Of a stretch of DNA of 64,000 bases, positions 53,865 through 62,718 are shown in pieces. Below the pieces are notes generated by a model, which did not search any database, was not told where the DNA came from, and was given only the letters and a program-made list of their open reading frames with translations. Source of the DNA: JAJPHF01 sp035293805 (lineage in GTDB: Bacteria > Chloroflexota > UBA6077 > JAJPHF01). The DNA lies in assembly GCA_035293805.1 (NCBI GenBank), contig DATGMD010000089.1, forward strand, positions 1 through 64,000, given 5' to 3'. The translations under genes were made by a program, and so were the position numbers. Position 1 is the stretch's first letter. Every line of letters begins with the position of its first letter.

Positions 53865-55130
53865 CTATCCGCGGCCACGCGCGGCGATTGTCGCCACGAC
53901 CTCCTGGCGGGCCGGCGCGACGACGGCCACGTCGTCGCTCCCCGAGCAGGCGACGTAGGCGCACTCCCCGTCGGGGTCGAACGCCACGTGCGACGGGCCG
54001 GCGCCCGTCGGGAGCGTGGCGACCACGGCCTGGCGCTCGGCATCCACAATCGTCGCGCTCGCCGCCCCGGTGTTCGCCACGACCAGCCAGCGCCCGTCCG
54101 GGCTGACCGCGAAGCTGTGCGGATAGACGCCGACCGGCAGGCGGGCGACCACCTGGTTGGTCGCCATGTCCACGACGGTCACGTCGTTCGACAAGAACCC
54201 CGCGACGTACACGAAGCGCCCATCGGGGCTGCACGCGGGCACGTGCGCGCCCGCGCCGGCCGGCACTGTCGCCAGCACCTGCTGCGCCTCCACGTCCACG
54301 ACCGTGACGTTGTCCGAGAGCGTGTTCGCGACGTAGGCGCGGCGGCCGTCCGGGCTGAACGCGATGTGGCCCGGGCCGCGCCCCACCGGCAGCTCCCCCG
54401 TCGCCGCGCCCGCCCGCGCGTCGATCAGCGTCAGCGTGTGGCTCCCGCTGTTCGGCTGGTACGCCCAGCGGCCGTCCGGGCTGACCGCCACGTCGTGCGG
54501 CGAGTCGCCCACGGGCACCGTCGCCACCACCGCGCGGCTCGCCGCGTCGATTAACGCCACGCTCCGGTCCGGCCCGCTCGGGACGTACACCCGGTCGCCC
54601 TCGGGCGCCAGGCACGGCAGCAGCGGCGTCTGGCCCACCGGCACCGTGGCGACGACCGCGCCGGCCGCCGTGTCTACCACCGACAGGTCGTGCGACGCGG
54701 CATTCGCCACGTAGAGCCAGCGGCCGTCGGGCGAGAGCGCCAGGTGCGAGGGACTGCGGCCGACAGGAACCCTCTGCAGGCACGCACGGCGGCCCGCGTC
54801 CAGCACCGCCACACGGTCGTCGAGCGTGGTCACGTACAGGCGGCCGCTCGCCGGATCCAGCTCGATCGAGTGCGCGCCGCGCGGGTGGCCCAGCACCACG
54901 CTGTCCGCGCGCACCGTCAGCCACCAGGCGCCGTCCTCACGCCACAGCCGGCAGCGATAGCCGTTCTCTAGCAGGCTGACGTAGAGCCGCGCCGGCTCGC
55001 GGTCGAGCAGCGCGCGCACCGTCCCGGCCGTCGCGCGCGCCGCCACGCAGGCCGCCTGCGTCTGTCGCACCTGGTCCGCCGGCGCCACGCCGCGCAAGTC
55101 CAGCAGCGTCTCGTTCGTCCTCTCGGCCAT
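53865..55130 (-). CDS. YVTN-type beta-propeller repeat protein
   Basis: 421 residues from ATG 55130, with GAGGAGGT upstream. After an N-terminal helical part (about 1-70) come eight or so repeats of 42-43 residues. Each has the pattern of VPVG-x-SPHDVAVSPDGRWAYVAN, a small-residue strand and V-x-VVD. These make a seven- or eight-bladed propeller. No signal peptide or membrane segment is visible, unusual for this family, whose members are often exported. Such propellers bind proteins or ligands, and some (lactonase-like) act as enzymes. No catalytic set can be identified here. It lies convergent with the FecR-domain gene, apart from which no context helps. Confidence 0.8.
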   Translation of the reverse strand: MAERTNETLLDLRGVAPADQVRQTQAACVAARATAGTVRALLDREPARLYVSLLENGYRCRLWREDGAWWLTVRADSVVLGHPRGAHSIELDPASGRLYVTTLDDRVAVLDAGRRACLQRVPVGRSPSHLALSPDGRWLYVANAASHDLSVVDTAAGAVVATVPVGQTPLLPCLAPEGDRVYVPSGPDRSVALIDAASRAVVATVPVGDSPHDVAVSPDGRWAYQPNSGSHTLTLIDARAGAATGELPVGRGPGHIAFSPDGRRAYVANTLSDNVTVVDVEAQQVLATVPAGAGAHVPACSPDGRFVYVAGFLSNDVTVVDMATNQVVARLPVGVYPHSFAVSPDGRWLVVANTGAASATIVDAERQAVVATLPTGAGPSHVAFDPDGECAYVACSGSDDVAVVAPARQEVVATIAARGRG

Positions 55131-55415
55131 CGTGTACCTCCTCGCCGTTCCGTCCGTCGCGGTACTGCCAGTGTAGAAACCCCCTCCCTGCTCCCGCAAC
55201 TCACGGCGGCCTCGCCCCGTGATGTCAGCCCGGCGGACCGCGCCTGGCGCGAGCGCACACGCGCTCGCAACCGAAGGCCAGCCTGCCCCATTGCCGGCGG
55301 TTATGTCGCGGTGGCACTCTTCCTGCCACCATGACGCCTACGCACGGTGGCGCCACGCCGGCAGCCATCACAGGCAAGGCACCCGAGCGCGACTGGCGTC
55401 GGAGGGAGCAACACT

Positions 55416-55973
55416 ATGCTAGGCGATCCGGTACAGATTGCGGTGCTGCCGGGGACCGGCGCGCCGGGCACCTGCGATCTCTGCGCGACCCCCGCTACCC
55501 ACCTCGTCTCGACGCTCTGCATCGAGCACGCGCGGGGCGGCGCCGTGCGCTTCGAGGCCTGCGAGCGCTGCACGGCCGCTCTGCGCCGGCTCGCGGCCGT
55601 GGCCGCCGGCCCCGCGCGCTTCGTCGTCGCTCCAGAGGCGGGCGTCACCCGTAGTCCGGCCGCGGCGAGCGGGCACGAGATCGAAGCCCCGCCCGGCGCC
55701 CCGCCCGCCGAGCTGATCCAGGAACGCCCGGAGTACGTCCACGACGCCGCCGGCACGTCCTACCTGGTCCGCGTCCTCGGCCAGCCCCGCCCGGATGGCA
55801 CCTGGACCGGCTGGATCGAATTCGTCCCGCGCGGCGGCGGTGCCGTCCTGCGCACTGACCCGGAAACCACCCAGAGCAGCCGTGAGCAGGTCGCGTACTG
55901 GGCCTCCGGTCTCGAACCGCTGTACTTCGAGGGCGCCTTTCACCGCGCCCGGCCGGTCGGCGCCCTGGCCTGA
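55416..55973 (+). CDS. Small Cys-rich (zinc-ribbon-like) protein of unknown function
   Basis: 185 residues from ATG 55416, preceded by GGAGGGAG. The N-terminal third has CDLCATPATHLVSTLCIEH, then CERC, a Cys-x-x-Cys pair, a Cys/His, and a second Cys-x-x-Cys. This spacing fits a zinc-binding ribbon or treble clef. The C-terminal half (YLVRVLGQPRPDGTWTGWIEFVPRGGG, then TTQSSREQVAYWASGLEPLYFEGAFHRA) looks like a small beta-rich domain with WxGWIEF. I recall similar sequences annotated only as hypothetical. No signal peptide. The gene is flanked by non-coding gaps of 285 and 128 bases, so it is likely a single unit. Confidence 0.65.
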   Translation: MLGDPVQIAVLPGTGAPGTCDLCATPATHLVSTLCIEHARGGAVRFEACERCTAALRRLAAVAAGPARFVVAPEAGVTRSPAAASGHEIEAPPGAPPAELIQERPEYVHDAAGTSYLVRVLGQPRPDGTWTGWIEFVPRGGGAVLRTDPETTQSSREQVAYWASGLEPLYFEGAFHRARPVGALA

Positions 55974-56101
55974 CCCCGCGTTTCGCCGCCAGTAGCCCCC
56001 CGCGCCGCCGCTGTGTACACTAAGGCACACGGGCCGCTCGCCTCGTGCCGCGAGCGGCCGGCGCCATCGCACCGGAACACTGGAAGTAAGGAGACGCCAC
56101 G

Positions 56102-58429
56102 ATGGCGACTGCCGAGCATCCCGCGCCCGCCGGCGAGCTGGGCCGCGCGCGCACCCGCGTCGAGGACCAGCGCCTGGTCACCGGCCAGGGCCGCTACGTC
56201 GAGGACGTCACGCTGCCCAACACGCTGTCGCTGGCCTTCGTGCGCTCGCCGTACGCTCACGCGCGCATCACCCGCGTCGACGTCGAGGCCGCGCGCCGGG
56301 CGCCGGGCGTCGTCGCCGTGCTCACCGGCCGCGACGTGCCCGTCATCCCGAACATGCCGCTCGTCCCGATGGCGCCCAACCCGAAGGTCCCCCCCTACGA
56401 GCCGCTGGCGATCGACACCGTCCGCTGCGTCGGGGCGCCAGTCGTCGCCGTGGCCGCCGAGACGCGCGCCCAGGCAGCCGACGCGGCGCAGCTCGTGGAC
56501 GTCGAGTACGAGCCGCTCCCAGCCGTCGTGGACGGCGAGGCGGCGCTCGCCGACGACGCCGTCGTCCTCTGGCCGGAGTTCGGCTCGAACGTCTGCTACC
56601 GCGTCGAACGCAAGCAGGGCGACGTGGACGCCGCCTTCGCGAGCGCCGCGCACGTCACGAAGGTCCGCGTCGCCTTCCCGCGCGTCGCGCCCGCGCCGAT
56701 GGAGCCGCGCGCCATCGTTGCCAGCTATGACAAGCACGCCGACGAGCTGACCGCCTGGATCACCACCCAGACGCCCAGCGGCATGCGCGACTTCCTGGCG
56801 ATGGTCTGCGGCCTCCCCGAGAACCGCGTCCACGTCATCACGCCCGACATGGGCGGCGGCTTCGGCGCCCGCAACAACAACTATCCCGAGTTCGTCGTCG
56901 CCGCCGTCCTCAGCCATCGCCTCGGCCGCCCGGTGCGCGCCGTGACCACCCGCTCGGAGGACATTAGCACCACCCACCACGGCCGCGACGCGGTGATCCA
57001 CATCGAGGGTGCCGTGGACAAGGACGGCCTGCTGACCGCCGTGCGCGCCCGCATCATCGCCAATCTCGGCGCCTTCCTGTACAACGGCAGCCTGGTGACC
57101 GGCGCGCAGATCGCGGTGATGATCCCCGGCTGCTACCGCGTGCCCAACGCCGACGTCGAGACCGTGGGCGTGTTCACCAACACCAACCCCACCGGCCCCT
57201 ACCGCGGCGCGGGCCGCCCCGAGGCCGCCGACGCCATCGAGCGCCTCGTCGACGCGATCACGCGCGAGCTGAACGTGGACCCCGTCGAGTTCCGCCGCCG
57301 CAACTTCATCCGGCCCGACGAGTTCCCTTACCGTACCCCCACCGGCCAGGTCTACGACTCCGGCAACTACGCGATGGCGCTGGACCGCGTGCTGGAGCTG
57401 AGCGGCTACCGCAAGCTGAAGGAGCAGCAGGCCGCCGAGCGCGCGCGCGGCGAGCGGACGCTGCTCGGCGTCGGGCTGGCGACGTTCACCGAGCCCAGCG
57501 CCGTCGGCTGGGAGAGCGGCCACGTGCGCATCGAGCCCTCCGGCCGCGTCACCGCCGCCACCGGCTCGTCGTCGCACGGCCAGGGCCACGAGACCAGCTT
57601 CGCCCAGCTCCTCGCCGAGCGCCTGGGCATCCCTTTCGAGGCGGTCGTCATCCGCCACGGCGACACGGCGACCACCCCGCCCGGGATCGGGACGTTCGGC
57701 AGCCGCAGCACCGTCCTCGGTGGCACCTCGCTCGTGCAGGCGGCCGACGCGGTGATCGCCAAGGCCAAGCGCATCGCGGCCGCCCAGCTCGAGGCGAACC
57801 CCGACGACATCCAGCTTCAGGCGGGACGCTTCCAGGTCGCGGGCCTCGCCGACAAGGCCGTCACCTGGGCCCAGGTGGCGGCCGCCGCCTACGGGCGCGG
57901 CAAGCTGCCCCCCGGCGAGACGCTCGGGCTGGAGTCGAGCGCCTACTTCAACTCGCCCACCCCCACCTTCGGCTTCGGCGCCGCCGTCGCCGCGGTGCGC
58001 ATCGACCCCGACACCGGGCACGTCGCCGTCGAGCACCTCTACACCGTCGACGACTGCGGCACGGTGCTGAACCCGCTGCTCGTGCAGGGGCAGATCTACG
58101 GCGGCGTGGCGCAGGGCATCGGCGAGGCGCTCCAGGAAGAGGTCCTCTACGAGCCCGACGGCGGCCTGGTCACCGGCTCGTTCATGCACTACGCCATGCC
58201 GCGCGCCACCGACATGCCGCCGCTCGACCTCGTCGAGACGCACACGCCGTCACCCCTCAACCCGATGGGTTTCAAGGGCGTCGGCGAGTCGGGCTGCATC
58301 ATCGGCACCGCGCCGATTATGAACGCCGTGGCCGACGCCCTCGCCCCGCTCGGCATCACCCACCTCGACATGCCCTACACCGCCGAGCGCGTCTGGGCGG
58401 CCATCAACCAGGCCCGCTCTCACACGTAA
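56102..58429 (+). CDS. Molybdopterin-binding large subunit, xanthine dehydrogenase/CO dehydrogenase family (form II CoxL-like)
   Basis: 775 residues. The N-terminal aldehyde-oxidase a/b hammerhead domain (VEDQRLVTGQGRYVEDV, FVRSPYAHARI) is followed by the molybdopterin domains with TPDMGGGFGARNNNYPE, PTGPYRGAGRPEA and the catalytic Glu in KGVGESGCIIG. The active-site loop reads PYRGAGR, close to the AYRGAGR of form II enzymes, and lacks the AYxCSFR loop with the Cu-binding Cys of true CO dehydrogenase. So the substrate is probably an aldehyde, purine or other N-heterocycle. The Fe-S small subunit and FAD medium subunit are not adjacent, which is unusual. A ribosome site AAGGAGA precedes the ATG. 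Confidence 0.9.
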   Translation: MATAEHPAPAGELGRARTRVEDQRLVTGQGRYVEDVTLPNTLSLAFVRSPYAHARITRVDVEAARRAPGVVAVLTGRDVPVIPNMPLVPMAPNPKVPPYEPLAIDTVRCVGAPVVAVAAETRAQAADAAQLVDVEYEPLPAVVDGEAALADDAVVLWPEFGSNVCYRVERKQGDVDAAFASAAHVTKVRVAFPRVAPAPMEPRAIVASYDKHADELTAWITTQTPSGMRDFLAMVCGLPENRVHVITPDMGGGFGARNNNYPEFVVAAVLSHRLGRPVRAVTTRSEDISTTHHGRDAVIHIEGAVDKDGLLTAVRARIIANLGAFLYNGSLVTGAQIAVMIPGCYRVPNADVETVGVFTNTNPTGPYRGAGRPEAADAIERLVDAITRELNVDPVEFRRRNFIRPDEFPYRTPTGQVYDSGNYAMALDRVLELSGYRKLKEQQAAERARGERTLLGVGLATFTEPSAVGWESGHVRIEPSGRVTAATGSSSHGQGHETSFAQLLAERLGIPFEAVVIRHGDTATTPPGIGTFGSRSTVLGGTSLVQAADAVIAKAKRIAAAQLEANPDDIQLQAGRFQVAGLADKAVTWAQVAAAAYGRGKLPPGETLGLESSAYFNSPTPTFGFGAAVAAVRIDPDTGHVAVEHLYTVDDCGTVLNPLLVQGQIYGGVAQGIGEALQEEVLYEPDGGLVTGSFMHYAMPRATDMPPLDLVETHTPSPLNPMGFKGVGESGCIIGTAPIMNAVADALAPLGITHLDMPYTAERVWAAINQARSHT

Positions 58430-58449
58430 GCGCTCGGCCAGGAATGGCG

Positions 58450-58478
58450 TACCCGTTTGGCTTCACCAAACAGGTACA
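58450..58478. repeat. Inverted repeat after the CoxL-like gene
   Basis: GTACC-c-GTTTGG (58450-58461) pairs with CCAAAC-a-GGTAC (58467-58478) over a five-base loop; only one central mismatch. It is 21 bases after the stop. No T run follows, so it could be a weak terminator, an mRNA 3'-end structure, or an operator for the promoter 43 bases downstream. Confidence 0.65.
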
Positions 58479-58520
58479 CGCACCTGGGCCGGCGCCGCCC
58501 GGCCCGGCCCCGCCCGCCCC

Positions 58521-58549
58521 TTGTATTTTCCGCCCCTCTCTCGTATAAT
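58521..58549 (+). promoter_or_regulatory. Strong promoter of the small-ORF unit
   Basis: TTGTAT (58521-58526), a 17-base spacer and a perfect TATAAT (58544-58549), followed by an A+T-rich stretch unusual in this DNA. It would start a leader of about 160 bases before the 69-residue frame. Confidence 0.8.
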
Positions 58550-58719
58550 TATCGTGTAAATAGTAAATTTCTGTAAGTGTCAGGCGGGGCGCAGTCGCCA
58601 GGCTGTCGCGCCCGACCTGACGCCGGCTGTGCCCCGGTCACGCGCCCTCGGCTCGTCGTCCGCTCTCGACGCCTGATGGTTCCTCGTGCCCCGGCGCCAG
58701 GCGGCAGGGAGTAGGTAAG

Positions 58720-58929
58720 ATGACGGCACTCAGGAACACCCTCGGCCGCGTGCGTGGCGCGGCCGGCCAGCGCGGGCTGATGACGCGCGTGGGCAGCGCG
58801 CTCAACGGCCTGCTGGACCGCTGGACCGATGACCCGGCGCTGATCTGTGGCGACGTCGATTCCAGCCTCGTGGCAATCGGCCGCGACCTGCAGTCCGAGG
58901 CGCGCCTCATTTACCGCCGCGACGCCTAA
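58720..58929 (+). CDS. Small 69-residue protein of unknown function
   Basis: Starts at ATG 58720, preceded by GGGAGTAGG. The protein is basic at the N-terminus (TALRNTLGRVRGAAGQRGL), possibly an amphipathic helix, then has SALNGLLDRWTDDPALICGDVD, a single Cys, and a helical end (LVAIGRDLQSEARLIYRR). No signal peptide or clear membrane segment. It has its own strong promoter, a long leader and a terminator, so it is a complete monocistronic unit. That supports it as a real, well-expressed small gene. No family recognised. A regulatory or structural RNA with incidental coding is a less likely alternative. Confidence 0.6.
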   Translation: MTALRNTLGRVRGAAGQRGLMTRVGSALNGLLDRWTDDPALICGDVDSSLVAIGRDLQSEARLIYRRDA

Positions 58930-58950
58930 CTGCGCGCGCGGCACACGGCA

Positions 58951-58985
58951 AGCGCCGCTCCCGGGAGATCTGGGGGCGGCGCTTT
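58951..58985 (+). terminator. Intrinsic terminator between convergent genes
   Basis: AGCGCCGC (58951-58958) pairs with GCGGCGCT (58976-58983), extended inside by CCC/GGG pairs, and is followed by TTTACG. It lies 22 bases after the 69-residue frame and touches the stop of the opposite-strand gene, so it may serve both directions. Confidence 0.8.
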
Positions 58986-60141
58986 ACGTGCCATCCCCCA
59001 TCACCTGCCGGATGAAGCCCGAGGTCTCTAGCTCGCGCAGGAAGCGCGACTCGATGAAGTCGCTGGGCTGCTTGCCCGCCAGCCGCGGCTCGTCCTTCGC
59101 CAGGGCCGCCAGCAGGCGAGCGATCCCCTCCTCGCTGACGTAGGGCACGCGCGGACAGCAGCGCTCGAACTCCGCGTACATCTCGTCTAGGATCTCCGCG
59201 TCGTCCACCTCGACGTACTGGCGATACACGTCCTCGGCCCACGCCTTGTCCGTCCGGCCGCGGTGGACGCCCTGCACGAACCCCCGCGTGAAGCGCCGCA
59301 TCGCTTCCTCGTTGCCGTTGACCCACGAGCGCAAGCCGCTCACCACGATCGACGGGTACTCCGGTCCCTGCGTTGCCAGGTTGATCAACTCGTGGAAGCC
59401 GGCGCGCCGCGCGAACGTGGTGCTGGGCAGCGACAGCACGCCCGCGTCGACCTGTTTGGCTTCCAGTGCCGCCAGGATGGCCGGCACCTGGCCAAGCTGG
59501 CGGAACGCGACGTCCCGCTCCGGCTCCAGGCCCCACATGTCCAGCGCCAGCAGGCCCGCCGACTGCGTCGCCGAGCCGATCCGCGTCACGCCCATCACCT
59601 TGCCGCGGAGCTGTTGCGGGTCCTGGATCTCCGGCTGGCTGATGATAGAGAACACCGAGTGGTTCGACCCCGCGATGAGCAGCGCCAGGTCCGCGCCCGA
59701 GACGGTGGCCTGGATGCTCGCGCTCGCGTCGATGCCGCCAAGCTGCAGCTCGTTGGCCAGCATCGCCTGGATCACCGGCGACGTGCTCGTGATGTTCATC
59801 AGCTCGACGTCGAGGCCCTGCTCGCGGAAATAGCCGCCCTCGTAGCCCATCCAGAAGCCGGACTGGCCGCTGCCCCGAGCGGCATAGTTCGCCACGAGCT
59901 TCAGCGGCGCGGGCGGCAGCGTTGCCGTCGCGGCGCTTCCCGCGGCCGGCGGGGCGCCGGCCGTCCCGCCGCCAGCCGGCTGGCTCGCGGCCGCCGGCGT
60001 GGTGGGGGCCGCGGGCGACGCGGCGCCGCCCGATCCGCAGGCCGCCGCGAGCGCGAGGAGCAGCGCGCCGATCGCGCGGCCCCACGCCGCGGGACAAGAT
60101 GCCACCCGCGCCGCGGTGCGGAGAACGCCAGGTGGATACAC
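58984..60141 (-). CDS. ABC-type substrate-binding lipoprotein, NMT1/TauA-like, copy 1
   Basis: 385 residues from GTG 60141, with CGGAGG upstream; the longer open frame overlaps copy 2 and is rejected. A lipoprotein signal ends in LAAAC (Cys35), followed by an Ala/Gly/Pro spacer and then a periplasmic-binding-type protein of the NMT1/THI5-like group. Evidence is FWMGYEGGYFREQGLDVEL, the GGIDASASIQA ligand region, RGKVMGVTRIGSATQSA, and VPAILAALEAKQVDAGVLS. It would present a small ligand (family ligands include nitrate, sulfonates, pyrimidines and aromatic acids) to a membrane transporter. Copies 2 and 3 lie directly upstream on the same strand, with no permease or ATPase gene. Confidence 0.88.
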   Translation of the reverse strand: MYPPGVLRTAARVASCPAAWGRAIGALLLALAAACGSGGAASPAAPTTPAAASQPAGGGTAGAPPAAGSAATATLPPAPLKLVANYAARGSGQSGFWMGYEGGYFREQGLDVELMNITSTSPVIQAMLANELQLGGIDASASIQATVSGADLALLIAGSNHSVFSIISQPEIQDPQQLRGKVMGVTRIGSATQSAGLLALDMWGLEPERDVAFRQLGQVPAILAALEAKQVDAGVLSLPSTTFARRAGFHELINLATQGPEYPSIVVSGLRSWVNGNEEAMRRFTRGFVQGVHRGRTDKAWAEDVYRQYVEVDDAEILDEMYAEFERCCPRVPYVSEEGIARLLAALAKDEPRLAGKQPSDFIESRFLRELETSGFIRQVMGDGT

Positions 60142-60185
60142 GGTTGTTTGCCTCCGCGAGAGTGGGCGGCGCGGCCGTCCGCGGG

Positions 60186-61301
60186 CTACTGGCCGGTGAG
60201 CTGGCGCATGAAGCCCGAGGTTTCCAGCTCCCGCACGAAGCGTCCGTCCACCCAATCGGTGGCCGGCCGCCCGACCAGGCGGGGATCGTCCGCCACCAGG
60301 TCTTCCAGCAGGCGAGCCAGTCCCGCCTCGCTGACGTAGGGCGGCAACGGGAAGTTGTCGCGGTACACGTCGTACGAATCGTCCAGCAGCTGCTCGTCGT
60401 CGGTCTGCATGTACTTGCGCCAGACGCCGAGCGCCCACGGCCGGTCGGTCTTCAGCCGATAGATCGCCTGGGCGTACGCGCGCGCGAAGCGCCGCAGCGC
60501 CTCGTCGTTCGCGCCGACCCAGCTCCGCAGGCCCCCCACCGCCAGCGACACGTAGTCCGGCCCCTGCCGGCTGAGGTCCGCCAGCTCGTAAAAGCCCTCG
60601 CGCCGCGCCCGGATGTTGAACGGGCTCGTCATCATCCCCGCGTCGATCTGGCCGGCATCCAGCGCGGCGTAGACGGCCGTGTTCTCACCGAGCTGCCGCA
60701 GCGCCACGTCGCGGTCGGGCGCCAGGCCCCAGTCCTGCAGCGCCACGCGCGCCGCCGAGTGCGTCGCCGAGCCGATGCGCGTGATGCCGAGCACGCGCCC
60801 GCGCATCATCTGCGGGTCCGTGATGGCCGGCTGGCTCATCACCGAGTACAGCAGGCGGTTCACCGATCCGAACAGCAGGACCGTATCGGCGCCGCTCAGG
60901 CTGATCTGGATGGCCGTCGCGGGCTCCATCATGCTGATGTCTACGTCCCCCTGCATCATCGCCTGCACCGCGCGAGCGGTGTTGGGGACGTTCGTCAGCT
61001 CGCCGTCGAGCCCCTGCTCACGTAGGTAGCCGCCCTCGTACGCGGCCCACAGGCCCGATTGGCTCGGCCCGACCGCCGCGTAGTTGACCAGCAGGCGGAT
61101 GGGCGCCGGCGCAGCCGTCGGCGCGCTCACGGCCACCGTCGGGGCGGTGGCCGCGCTCGCCGCGGCCACGCCCGCCGCTCCCGCGGCTGGGCTCGACGCG
61201 CCGCGACTCGGCGCGCAGCCCAGCACGACTAGGGCGCCCGCGCCGAGCGCGCACGACAGTCCGCGCCGTACGCCTCCAGCGCGCTCAGCAGTGAAGAGCA
61301 T
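60186..61301 (-). CDS. ABC-type substrate-binding lipoprotein, NMT1/TauA-like, copy 2
   Basis: 371 residues from ATG 61301. The signal has lipobox VVLGC (Cys29). The mature part repeats the layout of the neighbours: LLVNYAAVGPSQSGLWAAYE, GYLREQGLDGELTNV, MEPATAIQISLSGADTVLLFG, RGRVLGITRIGSATHSAARVALQDWGL, and the end PPYVSEAGLARLLEDL. Differences lie mostly in the ligand-facing segment after QIDAGM, where it has MTSPFNIRARREGF in place of the LPSTTFARRAGF of copy 1, so the copies may bind different but related compounds. It begins nine bases after copy 3 ends. Confidence 0.88.
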   Translation of the reverse strand: MLFTAERAGGVRRGLSCALGAGALVVLGCAPSRGASSPAAGAAGVAAASAATAPTVAVSAPTAAPAPIRLLVNYAAVGPSQSGLWAAYEGGYLREQGLDGELTNVPNTARAVQAMMQGDVDISMMEPATAIQISLSGADTVLLFGSVNRLLYSVMSQPAITDPQMMRGRVLGITRIGSATHSAARVALQDWGLAPDRDVALRQLGENTAVYAALDAGQIDAGMMTSPFNIRARREGFYELADLSRQGPDYVSLAVGGLRSWVGANDEALRRFARAYAQAIYRLKTDRPWALGVWRKYMQTDDEQLLDDSYDVYRDNFPLPPYVSEAGLARLLEDLVADDPRLVGRPATDWVDGRFVRELETSGFMRQLTGQ

Positions 61302-61310
61302 CGGCCTCTG

Positions 61311-62459
61311 CTAGTGTGACAAGCTAGCCGGGGGAATCGCCCCCGACTGCTCCAGCTCGCGCACGTAGTGCGAGTCGATCCACTCGGACGGCTTGCGGCC
61401 GACCAGGCGCGGCTCGTCCTTCGCCATGTCCTCCAGCAGTCGCGCCATGCCCGCCTCGCTGACGTAGGGCGGCAACGGGAAGTAGTTGCTGAACTGCGCG
61501 TATGTGTCGTCGAGCACCGCCGGGTCATCCACCTTCAAATACTTGCGGTACACCTCGATAGCCCAGGGCTTGTCGCTCTTGAACCGCTGAATGCCCTGCA
61601 CGTAAGCGCGCGCGAAGCGCCGCACCACGTCCTGGTTCGCATCCACCCAGCTCTTCGGGCCGCCCACCGCGACCGACGGGTACTCGGGGCCTTGCGTCGC
61701 CAGGTTGATTAGCTCGTAGTAGCCGGCCTGCCGCGCCTGCGTGTTAGTCGGCGGCGACACGGCCCCCGCGTCGATCTGACCCGCCTGCATGCCTGCCAGG
61801 ATCGCCGGCACCTCTTGAAGCTGGCGGAGCGATACGTCCTGGTCGGGCTTGAGTCCCCACATCTGCAGTGCGACCAGCGCCGCCGTGTGCGTCGACGACC
61901 CGAAGCGGGTGATGCCGAGCGTCTTCCCGCGCAAGTCCTCAGGCTGCCGGATCGTCGGCTGCGTCATGATCGAAAACACGAGTCGGTTGACCGATGCGAA
62001 CAGCATCCAGAGATCGGCGCCGTTCAGGCTCGCCTCGACCGTCGCCGCGGGATCGAGGCTGCCCATCTGCACCTCCCCCGCGACCATCGACTGGATTGCT
62101 CGTGAGGTGCTGGCGATATTGACGAGGTCGACGTCCAGCCCTTGCTCCTGGAACAGCCCCGCCTCGTACGTCATCCAGATGCCCGACTGCGAGCCGCTGA
62201 CGGCCGTCCAGTTGGTGACCAGATGGACGGGCGCCGGCGGTGCAGTGGGCACGGCCGCCGCGGGGCCGCTGGCCGCCGCCGGACCGTTGGCCGCGGCCGC
62301 GGCCGAGCCGGTGGTGCCGCTGGGCGAGGCCGCGGGTGCCGGCGCCGCGCTGGGCGCGCAACTGGCCACGAGCCAGGCGAGCGCCAGCAGCGCCGCGCCC
62401 AGGTGCCAGCCGCCGGCGCGGCGCGACCGAGAACCTCTCGCGCTCGTCGTCAGCCTCAC
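61311..62459 (-). CDS. ABC-type substrate-binding lipoprotein, NMT1/TauA-like, copy 3
   Basis: 382 residues from GTG 62459, with GGGAGGATGAAG upstream; first gene of the three-gene run. Lipobox LVASC (Cys34), then an Ala/Pro-rich tether and the binding domain. This includes LVTNWTAVSGSQSGIWMTYEAGLFQEQGLDVDLVNI, RGKTLGITRFGSSTHTAALVALQMWGL, VPAILAGMQAGQIDAGAVSPP and PYVSEAGMARLLEDMA. It is clearly paralogous to copies 1 and 2. The gene is divergent from the hydroxyacid dehydrogenase at 62.7 kb, so the 260-base gap should hold both promoters. Confidence 0.88.
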   Translation of the reverse strand: MRLTTSARGSRSRRAGGWHLGAALLALAWLVASCAPSAAPAPAASPSGTTGSAAAAANGPAAASGPAAAVPTAPPAPVHLVTNWTAVSGSQSGIWMTYEAGLFQEQGLDVDLVNIASTSRAIQSMVAGEVQMGSLDPAATVEASLNGADLWMLFASVNRLVFSIMTQPTIRQPEDLRGKTLGITRFGSSTHTAALVALQMWGLKPDQDVSLRQLQEVPAILAGMQAGQIDAGAVSPPTNTQARQAGYYELINLATQGPEYPSVAVGGPKSWVDANQDVVRRFARAYVQGIQRFKSDKPWAIEVYRKYLKVDDPAVLDDTYAQFSNYFPLPPYVSEAGMARLLEDMAKDEPRLVGRKPSEWIDSHYVRELEQSGAIPPASLSH

Positions 62460-62718
62460 GCTTCATCCTCCCACTGATCGGGTCAGAGCCACTGGCGGGC
62501 GGACCGCGCCCGGGCGCGCGCTCGCCACGCTGCGCGGTCCAGAAAGCTCCGGGGCCGGCCGCGCCGCCTCCCCGCGCATCGCCACGCGATCCGTCCGGGC
62601 CTGTGCGCCCAGTATAGCGCGAGGCCGGACCGGCGGGCACCCCGGGCGCGGACGCTCGCCGCCCACAAAACGGAGTACAATGGCCGCGCGGAGGCACACG
62701 AACAGGAGGCGAGGCGGC

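Noticed and set aside
55940..58243. Open frame of 767 codons on the minus strand opposite the CoxL-like gene
   Set aside because: It is the shadow of a G+C-rich coding region: composition is Arg/Gly/Ala/His-biased, there is no domain, and the plus strand has a clear enzyme family.
56102..58429. Assignment as true aerobic CO dehydrogenase large subunit
   Set aside because: The AYxCSFR loop with the copper-binding Cys is absent and the other two subunits are not adjacent.
60142..60438. Extended N-terminus of substrate-binding copy 1
   Set aside because: It would overlap copy 2 and lacks sense; the lipoprotein signal starts properly from GTG 60141.
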